A stretch of DNA of 64,000 nt from NCBI RefSeq assembly GCF_001577525.1, contig NZ_CP013015.1, forward strand, positions 504,227 to 568,226. Direction: 5' to 3'. The first letter of the stretch is position 1. Every line of letters starts with the position of its first letter. The stretch is from Candidatus Desulfofervidus auxilii (lineage in GTDB: Bacteria > Desulfobacterota > Desulfofervidia > Desulfofervidales > Desulfofervidaceae). The notes beneath the pieces are model-generated. The model did no database searches. It was not told the DNA's origin and worked only from the letters and a program-made list of their open reading frames with translations. Of this stretch, positions 54,493 through 63,648 are shown one piece after another. The position numbers and the translations under genes are program-made.

Positions 54493-56262
54493 ATGAAAGG
54501 GTATTGGAAAAAGCTACTGAAGATAAACCTCACCCATAAAAAAATTGAGACAGAAAAAATACCTAAAGAAGTCATTACTAAATACCTTGGAGCAAAGGGT
54601 ATTGGAGCCTATTATTTTATGAAAGATCTCCCACAAGGTATTGACCCCTTTTCTCCTGAAAACAGGATTATTTTAGCCACAGGGCCTTTTCAAGGAACTG
54701 ATATTTTATCTACCGGTCGTTTTGCTACTATTACTAAGTCTCCTCTTACAGGAATATTTTTAGATACTTATTGTGGAGGTATGTTTGGCCCCAGTCTTAA
54801 ACGTTGCGGATTTGATTTAGTTATTATTGAAGGAAGAGCGGAAAAACCAGTATATATTTCCATAACCAATGAAATGGCTCAGATAAAAGATGCCACAAAT
54901 CTGTGGGGAAAAACTACTGCTGAAGCAGAAAAATATATAAAGTCCCAGGAAGGTAAAGAAACCAAAGTAGTTTCTATTGGGATAGCAGGAGAAAATAGGG
55001 TACTTTTTTCCTGCTTGATAAGTGAAAAAAGAAGGGCATCTGGGCGTGGAGGAGCTGGGGCAGTATTTGGATCAAAAAACTTAAAGGCCATAGCAGTCAA
55101 TGGGACCATGAATATTTCTGTCCATGATCCTCAAAAGATAAAAGAATTAAATCAAAAGGCCACTCAGGCAGTGAAACAAATGCATAAAAATAAAGTACCT
55201 TTCTATTTTTATGGGACTTCTTGGGCCATAGAGTATGCCCATAAAACAGACCGTTTGCCTACGTTGAATTTTAAAAAAGGTGAATGGGAACATTATAAAG
55301 GGCTCAATGGAGACACTATTTACAGAGAAAACAAGATAATTCAAAATCCTTGTTGCCCCTGTCCTATTGCCTGTGGAGGTATTATTTCTGAAGGAAAAGA
55401 CCGGCCAGAATATGAGACCTTGGCTATGCTAGGGGCAAACTGTGGTTTAAAAAATTATCAGGCTGTGGTTGAAGCTAATGAACTATGTAATCTTTATGGT
55501 CTAGATACTATTTCTACAGGTAATGTGATTGCCTTTGCCATGGAATGTGCCGAAAAGGGAATAATAAAGGAAGAGATTAAATTTGGGGATGAGAAAACAT
55601 TACTTTCATTAATTGAAGAAATTGCTTTGGGCAAAGGCATAGGTGCTCAATTAGGATTAGGAACTAAAAGACTATCTAAAATTTGGGGATATGACTGTTC
55701 TTCCTTTGCTATGAATGTTAAAGGGCTTGAACTTCCTGCCTGGAACTGTCGGGGGAAGTTGGGTCAGGGCTTGGCCTATATGACTGCTGATATTGGAGGC
55801 AGTCACCTCCGGGATGCCCTTACAGACCATAGCCCACCTAAAGAATCTGCCTTAAAAGTAGTTAAAGAACTGATAGAGACTCAAAACAAAAATGTTATTA
55901 GAGATAATTATATAATTTGTGCCTTCGCCTTATTTACAGTTACTCCTGAAATGTGTGCTGAGTATTTTAAGGCCGTAACTGGTCAGGAAATAAATGAAGA
56001 AAAAATCCAAGAAATTGGGAATAGGATATTTACCCTTATTAGAAGCTTTAACTGTAGAGAAGGGATAAGTCGCAAGGATGACCAGCTTCCACTTAGGGCC
56101 CTAAAAGAAGGTTTACCCTCAGGAGTAGCTCAAGGTTGTAAGGCATTTATTAGTGAAGAAGACAAAGAGCAATGCCTAGATGAGTATTACCAACTTCGGG
56201 GTTGGGATAAAAACGGAATCCCTAAAAGAGAAACTTTGAAAAGGCTGGGTATAGATTTTTAG
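54493..56262 (+). CDS. aldehyde:ferredoxin oxidoreductase (tungsten AOR family)
   Basis: Oxidises aldehydes to acids with ferredoxin, using a tungsten-pterin cofactor and one 4Fe-4S cluster. 589 residues. The N-terminal domain has YLGAKGIGAYYF and TGRFATITKSPLTG; the cluster ligands begin at PCCPCPIACGG near 286-293, with a further Cys in the IICAFALF region near 476. Typical of anaerobes and thermophiles. It follows dedA by ten bases and converges with tsaB, overlapping by four bases. Confidence 0.9.
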   Translation: MKGYWKKLLKINLTHKKIETEKIPKEVITKYLGAKGIGAYYFMKDLPQGIDPFSPENRIILATGPFQGTDILSTGRFATITKSPLTGIFLDTYCGGMFGPSLKRCGFDLVIIEGRAEKPVYISITNEMAQIKDATNLWGKTTAEAEKYIKSQEGKETKVVSIGIAGENRVLFSCLISEKRRASGRGGAGAVFGSKNLKAIAVNGTMNISVHDPQKIKELNQKATQAVKQMHKNKVPFYFYGTSWAIEYAHKTDRLPTLNFKKGEWEHYKGLNGDTIYRENKIIQNPCCPCPIACGGIISEGKDRPEYETLAMLGANCGLKNYQAVVEANELCNLYGLDTISTGNVIAFAMECAEKGIIKEEIKFGDEKTLLSLIEEIALGKGIGAQLGLGTKRLSKIWGYDCSSFAMNVKGLELPAWNCRGKLGQGLAYMTADIGGSHLRDALTDHSPPKESALKVVKELIETQNKNVIRDNYIICAFALFTVTPEMCAEYFKAVTGQEINEEKIQEIGNRIFTLIRSFNCREGISRKDDQLPLRALKEGLPSGVAQGCKAFISEEDKEQCLDEYYQLRGWDKNGIPKRETLKRLGIDF

Positions 56263-56933
56263 CTCAATTCTGCATCTGAAGGTCTAATATAAAAAGGCAC
56301 TAAGGTAATAGGATCTGCCTCTTCTTTTTTCTCCAGGGCTTCTAAGGCTAATGTCCCTATTACCTCTGGATGGATACGGTGCAAGGGTAAAGGAGGAAAT
56401 ATGGCCCTTTCTTTTAGCTTACTTAAAATAAGGGATTTATAAATATCTACGCCTGTGCCCGCAAAGATAGTCTTACGACGAATAGACTTTAAAAGTATTT
56501 CAGGAGAGATAGATTTATAATCAGAAATACGCCTTATTTTACCGTTACTATCTTGATAAAAAGCAGTAAAAACTTGCTTTTTCCGGGCATCAAGCATAGG
56601 GCAGATAAGATAAGGAGTATGAAGAAAATTATGGGCTAAGGCATCCAATCCATTTATTCCTATAAGTGGTTTTTTTAAAGAATAGGCTAAACCTTTAGCT
56701 GTAGCTACCCCAATCCGCAGACCCGTGAAACTACCAGGTCCTTTTATGACGGCAAATAAATCTATTTCTTTAACAGCCACTGCTGTAAATTCTAAAAGGC
56801 ACTTTAAACTTCTTATAAGACGCTGATTATGGGTCAAGGGTAAATTTAAATCAAACTGTCCTTTAACTTCTCCTTTTTCTATTAAAGCTACACTTCCTAA
56901 AGCAGTTGAAGTATCAATGGTTAATATCCTCAT
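56259..56933 (-). CDS. tsaB: tRNA threonylcarbamoyladenosine biosynthesis protein TsaB
   Basis: 224 residues, ASKHA fold: MRILTIDTSTALGSVALIEK at the start, FAVIKGPGSFTGLRIGVATA with the core loop, and GINGLDALAHNF. It partners TsaD in tRNA t6A synthesis. It overlaps rseP by four bases, so they are co-translated. Confidence 0.93.
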   Translation of the reverse strand: MRILTIDTSTALGSVALIEKGEVKGQFDLNLPLTHNQRLIRSLKCLLEFTAVAVKEIDLFAVIKGPGSFTGLRIGVATAKGLAYSLKKPLIGINGLDALAHNFLHTPYLICPMLDARKKQVFTAFYQDSNGKIRRISDYKSISPEILLKSIRRKTIFAGTGVDIYKSLILSKLKERAIFPPLPLHRIHPEVIGTLALEALEKKEEADPITLVPFYIRPSDAELS

Positions 56934-58003
56934 GGCAAGGGACTTTTATGGATAAGCCTTAAAACATCATTATAGGTAACCATAATTATTAAGGCTATTA
57001 AAATAGCGAGGCCAATTTTTTGGGTAATCTCCAGAGTTTTGAGACTCAAAGGACGTCTTCTGACCGCTTCTATAGCAAATAGAAAAAGATGTCCACCATC
57101 TAATACTGGGATAGGAAAAAGATTGATAATACCTAAATTGATAGAAATGAGGGCAGCAAAAGAAAACAAGGCGGCCAGTCCTGCCTCAGCCTGATGGCTG
57201 GTTAACTGCACAATGCCTACCGGGCCAGCTAAAAGTTTTAGAGAAACCTTGCCCAAGATGAGATTTTTTAAGGTAATAATGGTTAATTTAGTGGTAATCC
57301 AAGTCTGTTTTGTGGCCTCAATACAGGCTGTCCAGGGAGAAAGTCGGGCAATTTTAACTTCACCTGCGGCCACAATGCCAATTACCGGTTTTTCCACTAT
57401 ATCTCCTAAAATGGTCTTTAGGCTTTTTACTTCAGGTTTTACTTCTATGGTGAACCTCTTTTTTTCTCTCTGGATAAGTAAAGTTAACACCTTCCCTTTG
57501 TGTTTTTGGATTTTTTGAGCTAAATCGTCCCAGGTCTTTATAAAGTCATTATCTACTGCTAAAATCAAGTCTCCCTTTTTTAAACCTGCCACGGCCGCTG
57601 GAGAGGCAGGTTGAACCTCTCCAATTTTAGGTAAAAGCCAAGGTTTACCTAATATAGCAAATAGAAAAATAAATATTACTAAAGCAAACAAAATATTAAA
57701 AATCGGACCTGCCAACACAATCAAACTCCGTTTCCAAAGGGGCTGATAAAGAAAAGCTATTTCCTTTTCTATTTCAGATACGCTTTCGCCTGGAGATTCA
57801 CCCACCATTTTCACATAACCACCTAGAGGAATAGCGGAAAGAACATATTCTGTCTCTCCTATTTGTTTACTCAATAATTTTGGACCAAAGCCCAAAGAAA
57901 AAGTCTTTACCCCTACGCGGCAAAGGCGAGCCATTAAAAAATGACCCCATTCATGCACAAAAATCAATGCCCCTAAAATAACGACTGTCCAAAACAGTGG
58001 CAA
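56930..58003 (-). CDS. rseP: site-2 zinc metalloprotease RseP
   Basis: 357 residues, membrane-embedded. The zinc motif HEWGH is at 17-21 (LIFVHEWGHFLMARL), with a central PDZ domain (VAGLKKGDLILAVDN) and the second ligand in PIPVLDGGHLFLF near 304. In other bacteria it cleaves anti-sigma factors and signal peptides. It overlaps tsaB by four bases. Confidence 0.94.
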   Translation of the reverse strand: MPLFWTVVILGALIFVHEWGHFLMARLCRVGVKTFSLGFGPKLLSKQIGETEYVLSAIPLGGYVKMVGESPGESVSEIEKEIAFLYQPLWKRSLIVLAGPIFNILFALVIFIFLFAILGKPWLLPKIGEVQPASPAAVAGLKKGDLILAVDNDFIKTWDDLAQKIQKHKGKVLTLLIQREKKRFTIEVKPEVKSLKTILGDIVEKPVIGIVAAGEVKIARLSPWTACIEATKQTWITTKLTIITLKNLILGKVSLKLLAGPVGIVQLTSHQAEAGLAALFSFAALISINLGIINLFPIPVLDGGHLFLFAIEAVRRRPLSLKTLEITQKIGLAILIALIIMVTYNDVLRLIHKSPLP

Positions 58004-58163
58004 TTTCCCCTCCTTAGATTATCTGATATTTTGAGCTGCTTGAACAACCCAATCTGGAATATTTTAAATCAAACATTCAACTTATACTAAGCCGAACAAA
58101 CCAATATTGTCAAGCTGATTGGAAATACATTGACTTTTTCCATTGTTTATTGATAATGGAGAT

Positions 58164-58895
58164 ATGAAAAAAATTGGGAATTGGCCGGTAGTAAGTTTAA
58201 AAGACAAGTTTCAGTTTTCCTGTCATAAAGGTCTTCCTTGTTTTACTCAGTGTTGTTTGCGCTTGGAAATCTCCCTTACTCCTTACGATATAGTGTGTTT
58301 AAAAAGGGTATTAAATATGTCTTCAGAGGATTTTTTAGAGAAATATACCCAGATAAAAATTTCTGAAAAAATTGGTCTTCCTATGGTGGCCTTAAAAAAA
58401 ATAAAGGGCAAATGCCCTTTTTTGGAAAATGATGGTTGCCAAATCTATGTCCATCGTCCCAGTGTTTGCCGACTTTATCCCTTAGGGCACGCCTTTTCAG
58501 CCACTAGAAAAGAAGGGGTTTATTTTTTATTAAAAGAGCCCGAATGCCTCGGCTTTAAAGAAAAAAAGACCTGGACCGTTGCTCATTGGATTGAATCACA
58601 AGGGTTACAAGGATATCAAAAAATGAATAAAGATTTTTCGGAATTGATTTTTTTAAAGACCAAATTTCGTCCTCATGGTTTAACCACTCAAGAAACCAAA
58701 ATGTTTTTTATGAGTTGTTATAATTTAGATGCCTTTAAAGAATTTGTATTAAAAAGCAGTTTCTTACAGAGATTTATACTTACTAAAAAGGAAATTAAAA
58801 AGATATCCAAAGACGATGAGGCTCTTCTTCAATTGGCTTTTAAATGGCTCAAATTTGCCTTATTTGGCCAACCTACCCTTAGATGTCAAAGATAA
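58164..58895 (+). CDS. YkgJ-family cysteine-cluster protein
   Basis: 243 residues from ATG 58164 with GGAG just before it; the TTG at 58143 is a poorer start. The zinc/iron-sulfur-like motif is spread as CHKGLPCFTQCC and CPFLENDGCQIYVHRP with CRLYPLG, the family signature. The last 17 bases overlap archease on the other strand. No known function for the family member. Confidence 0.85.
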   Translation: MKKIGNWPVVSLKDKFQFSCHKGLPCFTQCCLRLEISLTPYDIVCLKRVLNMSSEDFLEKYTQIKISEKIGLPMVALKKIKGKCPFLENDGCQIYVHRPSVCRLYPLGHAFSATRKEGVYFLLKEPECLGFKEKKTWTVAHWIESQGLQGYQKMNKDFSELIFLKTKFRPHGLTTQETKMFFMSCYNLDAFKEFVLKSSFLQRFILTKKEIKKISKDDEALLQLAFKWLKFALFGQPTLRCQR

Positions 58896-59295
58896 CTTGG
58901 GCCTGGAAATGATTATTGATTTTTTGGACTTTAAAATCATGATAGGTAACGGCCTTTATACAGGCATTTAAAGGATGCCTCTGTGGGTCAAATGTCTCCC
59001 CTTTTATCTTGGCCAGGATTGTCTTTTGCCCTATTTTTTCTATGCTTACTTCCCGACCCACAAATCCTTTGGTATCAAAAAGAAACAATAATTCATCCAG
59101 CCAATTAAAAAATAAATCTTCTAAATCATCCCCTTCTACTTCCAAATTAACTTCTTTTTTAGGAACTATGGTGTTTGGGTCTGTAATAAGAGCAAAAAAA
59201 GCCTGAGCCGCATTTAAAAACAAGCTCTTTTTATCCTCACCATAAACCTTGATACCTATATCTGCTGTGTGCTTGATCAATTCATATGGTTTCAT
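58879..59295 (-). CDS. archease (RtcB RNA ligase cofactor type)
   Basis: 138 residues from ATG 59295, which overlaps the upstream stop by four bases (ATGA) and fits the family start MKPYELIKHTADIG; five extra residues of the longer frame are rejected. Metal-binding residues are in HTADIG, and D/E residues occur near the C-terminus. Archease normally helps guanylylate the RNA ligase RtcB; no rtcB gene is in the window. Overlaps the YkgJ-type gene convergently by 17 bases. Confidence 0.9.
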   Translation of the reverse strand: MKPYELIKHTADIGIKVYGEDKKSLFLNAAQAFFALITDPNTIVPKKEVNLEVEGDDLEDLFFNWLDELLFLFDTKGFVGREVSIEKIGQKTILAKIKGETFDPQRHPLNACIKAVTYHDFKVQKINNHFQAQVIFDI

Positions 59296-60101
59296 GTTAG
59301 CCGCGGACAAGTCTTTAAAAAATTTTTTGTTTCATTTGGTAATTTATCCAAATAATCCAGGGAGTGCCAAAACGCTTCTTCAGTATGGGGTTCTAAAGTA
59401 AGAACAGGGTATAGTTTATATTTTTTTAACAGAGAAAAAAGAGAGAGAAAATCAATATTCCCCCTTCCTAAACCCAGGTGTTCATCTTTATGACCATGAT
59501 TATCATGTAAGTGGAGTTGTTTGATAAAAGGGAAAATTACTTCCCAGTCTTTAAGGGTAGTATGAGTAAAGGCATAGATATGGCCAATATCAAAACAAAT
59601 GCCTACATAGTTAGAAGAAAGTCTTTTTAGGAACATTAAAAATATGTCTGGTTGGGTCTCAAATACATTTTCTAAATTGAGATATACTTTTTTTCTTTCA
59701 GCAATAAGAATAAGCTTTTCCAAAGTTTGAACTGCATTTTCTAACCATTCTTCAAGACGATTATCATAGACCCTAGGGTCATAAGATAAGTGCACCACTA
59801 TAGAAAGGGGATGAAAAAAATCCACTAAATCCAATGTTTGTTCTAATCTTTCTTGAGTTGCCTTCCTTACCTTGGGTTCTATAGAACCCAGAGAGAGGTC
59901 AAAAAAAGGGGCATGAAAGGTGGTCTTTAAATTAAACTGTTCAATTTCCCTTGCTAAGGCCCTAAATTCTTCTTCAGGCCATTTGTCTAAAATTTCTGGG
60001 GGAAAATAAATTTCTGGGTTTAATAGCTGCTTGGCAAACAAAGGAAGGTATTTTTTTACCAATAAATCATAAGGAACATTGACAAAAAAATGGGTAAACA
60101 T
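59292..60101 (-). CDS. TIM-barrel sugar isomerase/epimerase-like protein
   Basis: 269 residues of the AP-endonuclease 2/xylose-isomerase-like fold. Metal site candidates are LNLENVFE, CFDIGHIY, HLHDNHG, and a late Glu in LTLEPH. The substrate is unknown. The gene lies between archease (four-base overlap) and the double Usp gene (three-base gap). Confidence 0.75.
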   Translation of the reverse strand: MFTHFFVNVPYDLLVKKYLPLFAKQLLNPEIYFPPEILDKWPEEEFRALAREIEQFNLKTTFHAPFFDLSLGSIEPKVRKATQERLEQTLDLVDFFHPLSIVVHLSYDPRVYDNRLEEWLENAVQTLEKLILIAERKKVYLNLENVFETQPDIFLMFLKRLSSNYVGICFDIGHIYAFTHTTLKDWEVIFPFIKQLHLHDNHGHKDEHLGLGRGNIDFLSLFSLLKKYKLYPVLTLEPHTEEAFWHSLDYLDKLPNETKNFLKTCPRLT

Positions 60102-60104
60102 GGT

Positions 60105-61043
60105 TTAATCTACTATCCAGACCCCTCCTTCTTCTATCATATTAAGCACCTTGGTAGAAACACTGCCTAAGAAAAAGGCCTTTAAACGAGACAGTCCTCT
60201 CCTCCCCATGGCTATAGTGCCTATTGCTTCTTTTTTCTGATGCTCAATAATTTCTTGAGCCACATCTTTATCACTGGGCTTAATTACTAAATTAATTTTT
60301 TCTTTAGGAAGACCGGCTTCAATTAACATATTTTGGGCCTGAGACATAAAAGAAGCCATCTTTTTTTCCGCTATTTCTTGCCATTTTTGGGGAGGCTTTT
60401 CCAATATAACAAATGGCTTTAAGTCTAATACATGAAAAACCGTTATTTCTACATCTGTCCTCCCAGAAAGGATAAACCCCACGTGGTCTACTGCCCGCAT
60501 GGCATTTTCGGAACCATCTATGGCCAAAAGTATTTTTTTAGAAAAAATAGGTTCTGCAATTATCCATATAGGCACCGTCTTTTGGGCATGAATAATTTTG
60601 TCGGTAACACTACCCATAATGATCTTTTCCCATTTAGTTTTCCCTCGCCTTCCCATAACCAAAGCATCAAACAGTCCCTGCTCCGCATAAAATAAAAGGT
60701 CTGGGGCTGGACCTGAACGTCCGGGTAAAGCAATATCTTCAAACTGTCCTTCTGTCCAACCACTATCTTTTAACATTTTTTTTACCTTCCCTAAAATCTC
60801 ATCTGCCTGTTGTCTATATTTCTTCTCTAATTTTGAGCGATAAGAGCTTTGCCAGTCAATTAGCTCCTGCTCTTCGGATGTTTCATAAAGAATAGGAGGT
60901 AAAGGGGGAATTACATAGATTATGCTTACTTTCAAAACAGGGTCTTCTTTAAAAATAGCCCCTATATATTCCACGGCCTTAAGGGCATTAAGAGAACCAT
61001 CCACCGCTACCAACAATCTTTTTTCTATCTTTTCTTTTTTCAT
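60105..61043 (-). CDS. tandem universal stress protein
   Basis: 312 residues made of two UspA domains. Each begins with KRLLVAVDGSLNALKAVEYI or KKILLAIDGSENAMRAVDHV, and each ends with an ATP-binding G-x2-G-x9-GS loop: GRRGKTKWEKIIMGSVTDK and GRRGLSRLKAFFLGSVSTK. The pair forms an intramolecular dimer. The role is in stress response; no regulator is seen nearby. Confidence 0.9.
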   Translation of the reverse strand: MKKEKIEKRLLVAVDGSLNALKAVEYIGAIFKEDPVLKVSIIYVIPPLPPILYETSEEQELIDWQSSYRSKLEKKYRQQADEILGKVKKMLKDSGWTEGQFEDIALPGRSGPAPDLLFYAEQGLFDALVMGRRGKTKWEKIIMGSVTDKIIHAQKTVPIWIIAEPIFSKKILLAIDGSENAMRAVDHVGFILSGRTDVEITVFHVLDLKPFVILEKPPQKWQEIAEKKMASFMSQAQNMLIEAGLPKEKINLVIKPSDKDVAQEIIEHQKKEAIGTIAMGRRGLSRLKAFFLGSVSTKVLNMIEEGGVWIVD

Positions 61044-61062
61044 TCTTAAAACCCCTAAAAAA

Positions 61063-62184
61063 TTAAACCGATTTCAATCGCTCTGTGATTAAGTTGACTG
61101 CCTCATCTATTTCCTTTTCTGTAGTGGGATATCCTAAGCTAAACCGCACAGCTCCTTTAGCCACACTAGGAGCCACTCCCATGGCTAATAAAATATTTGA
61201 AATCCCTGCCTTTCCACTTTGACAGGCTGCCCCTGTAGAGGCACAAATTTCAGGCACTTTTTTCAATACTTCCCACCCGTTTAGTCCCTTAAAACCTACA
61301 AATACAGTATTTGGTAAACAATGTTTGGAGTGGCCAAAACGCACTACCTCTAATTTTTCACAAAGAGATTGCCAAAGCTTATCCCTTAATTTAGCCAGAC
61401 GGAGGTTTTCTTTCTTTTCTAGTTTTTCCTTTAATAAATCACATGCTTTCCCCAAAGCTACAATAAAAGCGACGTTTTCTGTGCCTGCCCTATGGTTGTT
61501 TTCCTGACCCGAACCATGAATGAGAGGGGTAAAGGGTGTGCCTTTACGCATATAAAGGGCACCAATCCCCTTTGGGGCATAAAGTTTGTGACCAGCTATA
61601 GTTAATAAATCCACTCCTAATCTTTCCACATCTACCGGAATTTTCCCCAAACTTTGGGCAGCATCAGTATGAAAAAAGATTCCCTTTTCTCTGGCTATTT
61701 TTGCAATATCTTCTATAGGCTGAATAACTCCAGTTTCATTATTGGCATGGATAATAGAAATTAAAACAGTGCCTTTTTTTATCGCCTTTTCAACCTCCTC
61801 GGCTCTCACAATCCCTTCTGTATCTGGGGGGACAAAACTTATCTTAAAACCCAATTCTGTCATAAACATAGCAGGATTCACCACAGAAGGATGTTCTATT
61901 TGGGTAGTAATTACATGTCTGCCCTTCTCTCTTAAGGCCCACAAGACACCTTTAAATACTGTATTGTTACTCTCAGTGCCACCACTGGTAAAAATAATCT
62001 CTTCTGGGGAGGCATGAATAAAATGGGCTACTTGTTCTCGGGCCTTTTCAATGGCCTCCTTTGCCTCCTTGCCTAAAGAATAAATACAGCTTGGATTGCC
62101 AAATACTTCATTAAAATAGGGTAAAATGGCCTCTTTTACCTCTGGGAAAACAGGCGTAGTCGCATTGTAATCTAGATAAATCAT
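61063..62184 (-). CDS. cysteine desulfurase (NifS/IscS type)
   Basis: 373 residues. PLP-dependent removal of sulfur from cysteine for Fe-S and other sulfur carriers. The cofactor lysine is in AGHKLYAPKGIG near 198, and the persulfide Cys is in ASTGAACQSGKAG near 322. It lies at the end of a minus-strand group starting in a 435-base non-coding interval, which holds repeat copy B on its other side. No iscU follows directly; NifS-type subclass is likely. Confidence 0.93.
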   Translation of the reverse strand: MIYLDYNATTPVFPEVKEAILPYFNEVFGNPSCIYSLGKEAKEAIEKAREQVAHFIHASPEEIIFTSGGTESNNTVFKGVLWALREKGRHVITTQIEHPSVVNPAMFMTELGFKISFVPPDTEGIVRAEEVEKAIKKGTVLISIIHANNETGVIQPIEDIAKIAREKGIFFHTDAAQSLGKIPVDVERLGVDLLTIAGHKLYAPKGIGALYMRKGTPFTPLIHGSGQENNHRAGTENVAFIVALGKACDLLKEKLEKKENLRLAKLRDKLWQSLCEKLEVVRFGHSKHCLPNTVFVGFKGLNGWEVLKKVPEICASTGAACQSGKAGISNILLAMGVAPSVAKGAVRFSLGYPTTEKEIDEAVNLITERLKSV

Positions 62185-62310
62185 TATTTTCTCCTTTTAG
62201 CTAATTGAAGAACTCAATTTGGAACATCCATACATCATACTATGTCAATCAATCAAGTTTTGTCAACCTGTGCTGCGGAATAAAAATACTTTATAAGATA
62301 AGTAAAACCC

Positions 62311-62411
62311 ATAAATGTAGCAAAATAAAGAAAAAACTTTTTTCCTTTCACCAACTCTACTTTTATCACTGTCACCTAAAAGGTGAAACAACAAACACCA
62401 AAGGTTATAAG
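62311..62411. repeat. repeat element copy B
   Basis: Matches blocks of 19601-19877. ATGTAGCAAAATAAAG-like sequence, CCTTTCACCAACTCTACTTTT and the identical 47-bp block (62365-62411) follow one another without the 123-bp insert. The whole interval 62185-62619 otherwise shows no credible gene; an open frame at 62205-62501 is poorly composed. Confidence 0.7.
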
Positions 62412-62619
62412 GAAGGAGTCCTTAAAGATTTTGAAACTTGGGAGAAAAAACGGCAGTCCAACTCCCCGGTTTTTGCCAAGCTTTTATCCCTGTCATTTTA
62501 AAGTTATCAACAATTTGGCTTTGCCCTTTCCTTTGCTTATATTGCCTCCCTTGCACCTAGGTTTAATAGTCTTTTTGTTAAAGCTTCCTAGAAACCTTTC
62601 ATATTGATATAATCAAGTA

Positions 62620-63648
62620 TCATTCTATCACCAATACCTTTGCTCCCAGAATTTTCCCTGTTTTTAACTCATATAAGGCCTGATTGGCCTCCTCCAATTT
62701 ATACTCCTGGATGACTGGCTTTATAGGTATTTCAGATGCTAGACGCAAGAATTCCCTAATGTCTTTTCGGGTAACATTGGCCACAGATTTTATTTCCTTT
62801 TCCATCCATAGGTGTTTTTGGTAATCAATTTTGAGGAGGTATTCTTTATCTATATCTTCTTTCCGAATAGCATTAATTACCAGTCGTCCTCCCCTTTTTA
62901 AATTCTTTAAGGCCTCTACTACTGGTTTCCATACCGGAGTAGTATCAATTATCCAATCCAATTTTTCAGGTGAATAAGCCTCTATCTCCCCTGCCCAAAC
63001 AGCACCCAAATCTAAGGCAAACTCTCTCTGCTTTTTATTTCGGGCAAACACATAAATTTCTACCTGGGGATACTTATACCTCACCATTTTAAGCACTAGA
63101 TGCCCAGAAGCCCCAAATCCGGTAAGTCCTAATCTTTGTCCATCTTTTATCTCTGTCAATCGCAAAGACCGATAACCAATGCTGCCTGCACACAAAAGAG
63201 GGGCAGCTTCGGTATCAGAAAAAATATCTGGAATTTTATAAGCAAAATCCTCTGATATAGTCATATACTCAGCATATCCGCCATTTTTATCCCTACCGGT
63301 AGCCATAAATTTTTCACAAAGATTTTCTTCCCCTTTAAGACAATACTCACAACCCCCACAAGCAGAATATATCCACCCCACCCCTACCCTATCGCCAATT
63401 TTATATCTATGAGCATCAGGACCCATTTTTTCAACTCTACCAACAATCTCATGACCTAAAATAACAGGAAATTTTGGAGGTGGGGTTCTACCCTCAATTT
63501 CGTCTAATTCTGTATGGCAAACACCACAGGCACAAATCTTAATGAGGATTTCATTACCTTTAGGTTGTGGAATAGGCAAATCCACAAGCTTTAATGGATT
63601 TTTGTTTCTATCCATGGATACCACTTTAGATAAAACCATGGCTTTCAT
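62620..63648 (-). CDS. zinc-dependent alcohol dehydrogenase
   Basis: 342 residues of the medium-chain family. The catalytic zinc site is CGVCHTELD with Cys44, and His66-Glu67 in ILGHEIVGRVE. The structural zinc site has four cysteines, Cys97, Cys100, Cys103 and Cys111 (SACGGCEYCLKGEENLC). A nucleotide-binding segment with GFGASGHL lies near 180. Substrate not predictable. Confidence 0.92.
   Translation of the reverse strand: MKAMVLSKVVSMDRNKNPLKLVDLPIPQPKGNEILIKICACGVCHTELDEIEGRTPPPKFPVILGHEIVGRVEKMGPDAHRYKIGDRVGVGWIYSACGGCEYCLKGEENLCEKFMATGRDKNGGYAEYMTISEDFAYKIPDIFSDTEAAPLLCAGSIGYRSLRLTEIKDGQRLGLTGFGASGHLVLKMVRYKYPQVEIYVFARNKKQREFALDLGAVWAGEIEAYSPEKLDWIIDTTPVWKPVVEALKNLKRGGRLVINAIRKEDIDKEYLLKIDYQKHLWMEKEIKSVANVTRKDIREFLRLASEIPIKPVIQEYKLEEANQALYELKTGKILGAKVLVIE

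Noticed and set aside
62205-62501. 98-codon plus-strand frame
   Set aside because: Covers repeat copy B, has no ribosome site and poor composition; only its end (KEGVLKDFETWEKKR) looks slightly protein-like.
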